DNA of 64,000 nucleotides from NCBI GenBank assembly GCA_002690865.1, contig NZGG01000019.1, forward strand, positions 60,036 to 124,035, written 5' to 3'. Positions 60,165-64,000 of this stretch are shown one piece after another. This stretch comes from Gammaproteobacteria bacterium. GTDB lineage: Bacteria; Pseudomonadota; Gammaproteobacteria; Pseudomonadales; Azotimanducaceae. Under the pieces are notes generated by a model. The model ran no database searches and was not told the DNA's origin. It saw only the letters and a program-made list of their open reading frames with translations. Every line of letters begins with the position of its first letter. Within the stretch, counting starts at the first letter, position 1. A program made the position numbers and the translations under genes.

Positions 60165-62018
60165 TTAATCTTTAGATCTTTGCGAATTATTGAGCGCAAC
60201 TTTCCTTTTCCGTTTACCCTCTTTACCTTTTGCATCCGACACTTTTTTATTTCTCTTTTTATTTCTCTTCTTACCTGTCGCCACCTCGACCATTTCTTGA
60301 GTTTTAGCACCAGATTCCGATAAAACCTTTGTAGAGGCAGTGAGATCATCACGACTTGTCTTGACCCTGGTTATATCGAGCTTTTGGCCACGTACCCATA
60401 CTTTTTTAAGATCATTAAAAACAGCCTTAGGCATACCCTCCGGTAATTCGATAAGGCTAAACTTATCCCTAATATCAATGTGGCCAATATTTTCTGCATC
60501 AAGTCCAGCTTCGTTCGCAATTGCACCAACGATATTACCAGGTTGCACGTCAGCATCATGCCCAACTTCAATGCGAAAGAGCTCCATACCCTTTGCTGGT
60601 TTTTTTAATTTGTTTCTTCTATTTCTGGATTTTCGACCAAAGGACGCCGACCCTGTATCGGACTCAATATTTCGTTCTTTCCGTCTTTTCTTTTCCTGTT
60701 CTAGAAGAAGTGGTCTATCTCCTAAAGAGAGTTTCGCGAGAGCCGCTGCAATTTCAATCGCTGATACATCATGCTCGAGTTCATATGATTCGAGAACACA
60801 TCGCATGAATTCAAGTGAGCCCCCCGCAAGAACATCAGTAATACCCTGTTTAAACTTAGCAATTCTCTCCTCATTCACCCGCTCTACACTAGGCAACGTC
60901 ATTGCCTCTATTTTCTTACGTGTAGCCCTTTCAATAGCGACCAACATTCGCCTTTCTCTTGGAGAAATAAAAAGAATTGCTTCACCTTCTCTGCCTGCTC
61001 GGCCCGTACGGCCAATACGATGAATATAGGCTTCCGCATCATAAGGGATATCGTAATTTATAACGTGACTAATCCTGTCAACATCGAGACCTCGCGCTGC
61101 AACATCAGTCGCTACCAAGATGTCAATAGAGCGCTTTTTCAGTCGGCCAATCATTTGTTCTCGATTCTTTTGAGGCATATCTCCATTAAGAGCCTCAGCA
61201 GCATAGCCCCTAGCTTTCAAACGTTCGGCAAGTTCGGTGGTGGTGATTTTTGTCCTTACAAAAAGTAAGACCGCATCAAATGCTTCTACTTCTAGAATTC
61301 GAGTCAACGCATCTAGCTTATGCAGGTTACTAACTAGCCAATATCTCTGATTGATAGACTCTGCTGTCGCAGTTTTAGCCTTGATCTTGATATTACGTGG
61401 CTCTCTAAGAAATCTATTCGTAATCTTTTGAATTTCCTTGGGCATCGTCGCCGAAAACAGCGCAATCTGACGATTACCGGGAGTCCGCTCCATGATCCAC
61501 TCAACATCTTCAATAAATCCCATACGAAGCATCTCATCCGCTTCATCCAGCACTAGAGTATTTAAATTATCCAGCTTCATAGTCCCTTTACGAATATGAT
61601 CCATAACCCTTCCTGGAGTACCAACCGCTATGTGCACCCCACGTCGCAGTGCACGAATCTGTCCTGAATACTCTTGCCCTCCATAAACAGGAATGACATG
61701 CAACCCTTTCAAAAACTTAGCATATCGCTGGAACGCTTCCGCCACTTGAATCGCTAGTTCCCGTGTTGGAGTAAGTACAAGCGCCTGCTGATGCGTCTTA
61801 CTGATGTCAACATTTACGAGGAGAGGCAAAGCAAAAGCTGCTGTTTTACCTGTACCCGTAGGTGCATGACCGATTAGATCATGACCTTCTAGCAAAGGCG
61901 GAATAGCGCTGGTCTGAATAGGCGAAGGGGTCTCGTAACCAACCTCTTGAAGGGCTCGAATCAATGATGATGGCAATCCAAAAGACTGGAAACTTGGAAC
62001 CATTTCGGATTTTGACAT
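60165..62018 (-). CDS. deaD: DeaD/CsdA-type DEAD-box RNA helicase with C-terminal RNA-binding domain
   Basis: [79 protein letters not shown], DbpA-like [45 protein letters not shown]; start at [10 protein letters not shown] preferred. Confidence 0.93.
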   Translation of the reverse strand: MSKSEMVPSFQSFGLPSSLIRALQEVGYETPSPIQTSAIPPLLEGHDLIGHAPTGTGKTAAFALPLLVNVDISKTHQQALVLTPTRELAIQVAEAFQRYAKFLKGLHVIPVYGGQEYSGQIRALRRGVHIAVGTPGRVMDHIRKGTMKLDNLNTLVLDEADEMLRMGFIEDVEWIMERTPGNRQIALFSATMPKEIQKITNRFLREPRNIKIKAKTATAESINQRYWLVSNLHKLDALTRILEVEAFDAVLLFVRTKITTTELAERLKARGYAAEALNGDMPQKNREQMIGRLKKRSIDILVATDVAARGLDVDRISHVINYDIPYDAEAYIHRIGRTGRAGREGEAILFISPRERRMLVAIERATRKKIEAMTLPSVERVNEERIAKFKQGITDVLAGGSLEFMRCVLESYELEHDVSAIEIAAALAKLSLGDRPLLLEQEKKRRKERNIESDTGSASFGRKSRNRRNKLKKPAKGMELFRIEVGHDADVQPGNIVGAIANEAGLDAENIGHIDIRDKFSLIELPEGMPKAVFNDLKKVWVRGQKLDITRVKTSRDDLTASTKVLSESGAKTQEMVEVATGKKRNKKRNKKVSDAKGKEGKRKRKVALNNSQRSKD

Positions 62019-62100
62019 AACCACCTCGGAGAACCAGATACCAGAAGGGGCATCCGTGAGGCCGCGAGTATAGTTTGCCCGAAACAAAAATCAATCTATA

Positions 62101-62283
62101 TCAGAAGTCTATAGCTATAATCTCTAACTCCTGCCGTTCATATTGAAAACTGTTTATATCCTTAGTTCTGTTTAAAGAGATCTGCTCCTCAAAGGGAAAT
62201 ATCTTGTCACCAACCTCTAAGGATTCACCAAAATTTTTTAAATATGATAACCCTGATTTGATCAACTGCTGGTAGACAATTAC
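62101..62283 (-). other. short coding-like open frame (possible gene remnant or small ORF with TTG start at 62265)
   Basis: QQLIKSGLSYLKNFGESLEVGDKIFPFEEQISLNRTKDINSFQYERQELEIIAIDF*; no ATG; not in ORF track because it is under 60 aa. Confidence 0.25.
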
Positions 62284-62484
62284 CTATCGAGTAATCTAAA
62301 TCCGAATGGTGATAGCGACGATATTATGAAAAGGAATGAAACAACAACGGTTTTGACCAAGCTATTGAGTGTTTTATAAGTTCCGTTAAAATTTACGACA
62401 AATATGTTAAATGATCACCGCTCACATTCATTTTTTTAAATTAATCTTTTGTCGTTATGCTGACCCCAAGATCGGGAGGACTAA

Positions 62485-62904
62485 ATGCCAAAATCTATGT
62501 CTGAAAAAGAAGCTATTGCTTACATAGATACAAAACCGGGTTGGGCTATGCTGTCTACTATCGGACCTGATGGTTACCCACATACTGTGCCTGTCGGGTA
62601 TTTCAGGGTAAATAATAAAATTTACATGGGGTGCAGGGATAATACTCAAAAGATTGTAAATATAGAACGCAACCCAAAAGTCTCTGTTAGTCTTGAGAGT
62701 GGATCCACCATGAATGATTTAAAAGGTGTATTGTTAAGAGGTAAGGCACATGTCATCCGTGATGACAAAAATCGATTGGCCATCTCGATTCAAGCAGCAC
62801 AATCTCGTGGAGTCAAAAAAGTGGACTTCCCGAAAACTGTTAGTCCTAATTTGGTCTATATAGAGTTCAGAAATTTTAAGATAACTTCATGGAACTATCG
62901 ATAA
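62485..62904 (+). CDS. PPOX-class / pyridoxamine 5'-phosphate oxidase-family protein
   Basis: KPGWAMLSTIGPDGYPHTVPVGYFRVNNKIYMGCRDNTQKIVNIERNPKVSVSLESG. Confidence 0.85.
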   Translation: MPKSMSEKEAIAYIDTKPGWAMLSTIGPDGYPHTVPVGYFRVNNKIYMGCRDNTQKIVNIERNPKVSVSLESGSTMNDLKGVLLRGKAHVIRDDKNRLAISIQAAQSRGVKKVDFPKTVSPNLVYIEFRNFKITSWNYR

Positions 62905-62923
62905 GAGATACCGACAAAAAAAC

Positions 62924-63949
62924 TTAAACAAGCTTTTCGAAAAGTTTTCTCGCACACTTTTGGTTCTCAAACTTTGTCTTTGCGGTCCGAATTAACCGCA
63001 CGGCTAGATCATCTTGGTCTACATCAGAAAGTTTCCTAGCTTTTTGGACCCAATCCGTTCTAATACTAGCCACACCTTTAAAAGCGCCTGCAATAGCACC
63101 CCCCATAGTAGCAATCGTATCTGTATCGCGACCAAAGTTTGCCCCGAAAGTAACCACATCCTCTAAATTCCCTTCCGCCAACATGAACAATGCCAGTGCA
63201 ATGGGTACGGTTTCGCGAGCGTCGCAAAAAGGAACTCGAAAAAAACGTTTCTCCCTCTCATAAACTGCGGCCCGAAACCCTTTATAGGACTTGCTTGTTA
63301 AGGCAAGATCAATCACCTCATTAATGAGATCCAGCATCTCACTACCGCTAAGCGGAACCACCGCCTCACGTGCACAATCTACTATCGACTGAACTGAAGC
63401 ATCTGGGTTGTAAGCCTCGGCTACAGCAGCAGCCATAGCAGCAGTACCGTCCTGGCAAAAAGAAACATCGTGAGTATGAATAAGGCTCGCCAAATTATAA
63501 GCTTGCGCCGCCGCTTGAGAAGGATTGCACGCATTAACTATACCCACTGGCGAGATACACATGGCAGAGCTTGAACTAGCCATGTTTCCCAGTGCTGCCA
63601 TTCTAGGATTTCTCGCCCATCGAAGCTTAGCTGCAGTATGAAGGACCGAAGGAAAGAATTTCGAAATCTTCGTACCGAAAAAATCGTCCCAGTGATCGAT
63701 CCAAACTTTAGCCCAATCATCATATGTTGCCTCACCGTTTGTCCTGATCAGAGCCTCAGCCACCAAAATCTTCATTACGGTGTCATCAGTACCATCGCAA
63801 TCAAAGTCATCAATCCATCCATGCTTTTTTTCAATATCGGTATAATGCATCGCCTCGGTGGGGGTACCCATGGCATCGCCAATCAGCCCACCCATCAAAG
63901 AACCGAGCGTTTTTTCATAAAATAGACTGGATCGATCGAGATCTTCCAT
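62924..63949 (-). CDS. ADP-ribosylglycohydrolase-family protein
   Basis: SLMGGLIGDAMGTPTEAMHY, DCDGTDDTVMKILVAEAL, GANFGRDTDTIATMGGAIAGAFKG. Confidence 0.93.
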   Translation of the reverse strand: MEDLDRSSLFYEKTLGSLMGGLIGDAMGTPTEAMHYTDIEKKHGWIDDFDCDGTDDTVMKILVAEALIRTNGEATYDDWAKVWIDHWDDFFGTKISKFFPSVLHTAAKLRWARNPRMAALGNMASSSSAMCISPVGIVNACNPSQAAAQAYNLASLIHTHDVSFCQDGTAAMAAAVAEAYNPDASVQSIVDCAREAVVPLSGSEMLDLINEVIDLALTSKSYKGFRAAVYEREKRFFRVPFCDARETVPIALALFMLAEGNLEDVVTFGANFGRDTDTIATMGGAIAGAFKGVASIRTDWVQKARKLSDVDQDDLAVRLIRTAKTKFENQKCARKLFEKLV

Positions 63950-64000
63950 TTCACTAGCTTCCTTTTTTTATAATTATTACTCAGCCTCTACCAAAACAAC

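Noticed and set aside
60340-61023. 227-aa plus-strand ORF
   Set aside because: Lies entirely antisense to the well-supported DeaD helicase C-terminal half; composition (Ser/Leu/Arg rich, low complexity) is typical of a mirror frame.
63977-64000. Possible end of another minus-strand CDS (VVLVEAE*)
   Set aside because: Only seven codons visible before the window edge; too little to support a feature.
1-64000. CRISPR arrays, tRNA/rRNA genes, prophage, IS elements
   Set aside because: No regularly spaced repeats, cloverleaf or rRNA-like segments, transposases or phage structural genes were recognised by eye; a dedicated tRNAscan/ISfinder search was not possible.

Overview
This 64 kb window looks like a moderately AT-rich, gene-dense chromosome segment from a marine-type gammaproteobacterium. 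I saw no rRNA, tRNA, CRISPR array, prophage or intact IS element. In order it contains: an aminotransferase C-terminus; an HlyD/RND efflux pair; a PhoX-family (DUF839) protein; a PdxA-family dehydrogenase and an alpha/beta hydrolase; a MoxR/VWA (CbbQ-CbbO/NorQ-NorD type) pair; fxsA; a sirtuin; an archaeal/DHDDS-like cis-prenyltransferase; a YegD-like Hsp70; a YejF-type dual ATPase; a decayed TcuA-like flavoprotein gene; ppc; a complete minus-strand urea-uptake and urease supercluster (urtABCDE-ureDABCEFG); yejABE; an NfsA-like nitroreductase; an acyl-CoA ligase; two PHB-depolymerase-like esterases flanking rhlE-NYN-PPOX; a PhyH dioxygenase; a proteorhodopsin with Gln at the spectral-tuning position; a sulfatase/serine hydrolase/SDR/OYE cluster; a YbiT-like ABC-F protein; a DeaD-like helicase; a PPOX protein; and an ADP-ribosylglycohydrolase. 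The most interesting direct observations are: a UreE in which the conserved metal-site His of the D-H-V-L-D motif is Asp; a near-consensus sigma-54 -24/-12 element upstream of urtA; a perfect 10-bp hairpin that buries the urtB ribosome-binding site between urtA and urtB; yejF separated from yejABE by about 16 kb; an archaeal/eukaryotic-like UppS; an orphan CbbQ/CbbO pair without RuBisCO or nor genes in view; and at least four decaying genes. No convincing completely new system was proven. The orphan MoxR/VWA pair and the sulfatase/oxidoreductase cluster are the best candidates for undescribed function. All calls come from reading the sequence and remembered family motifs; no database search was run.
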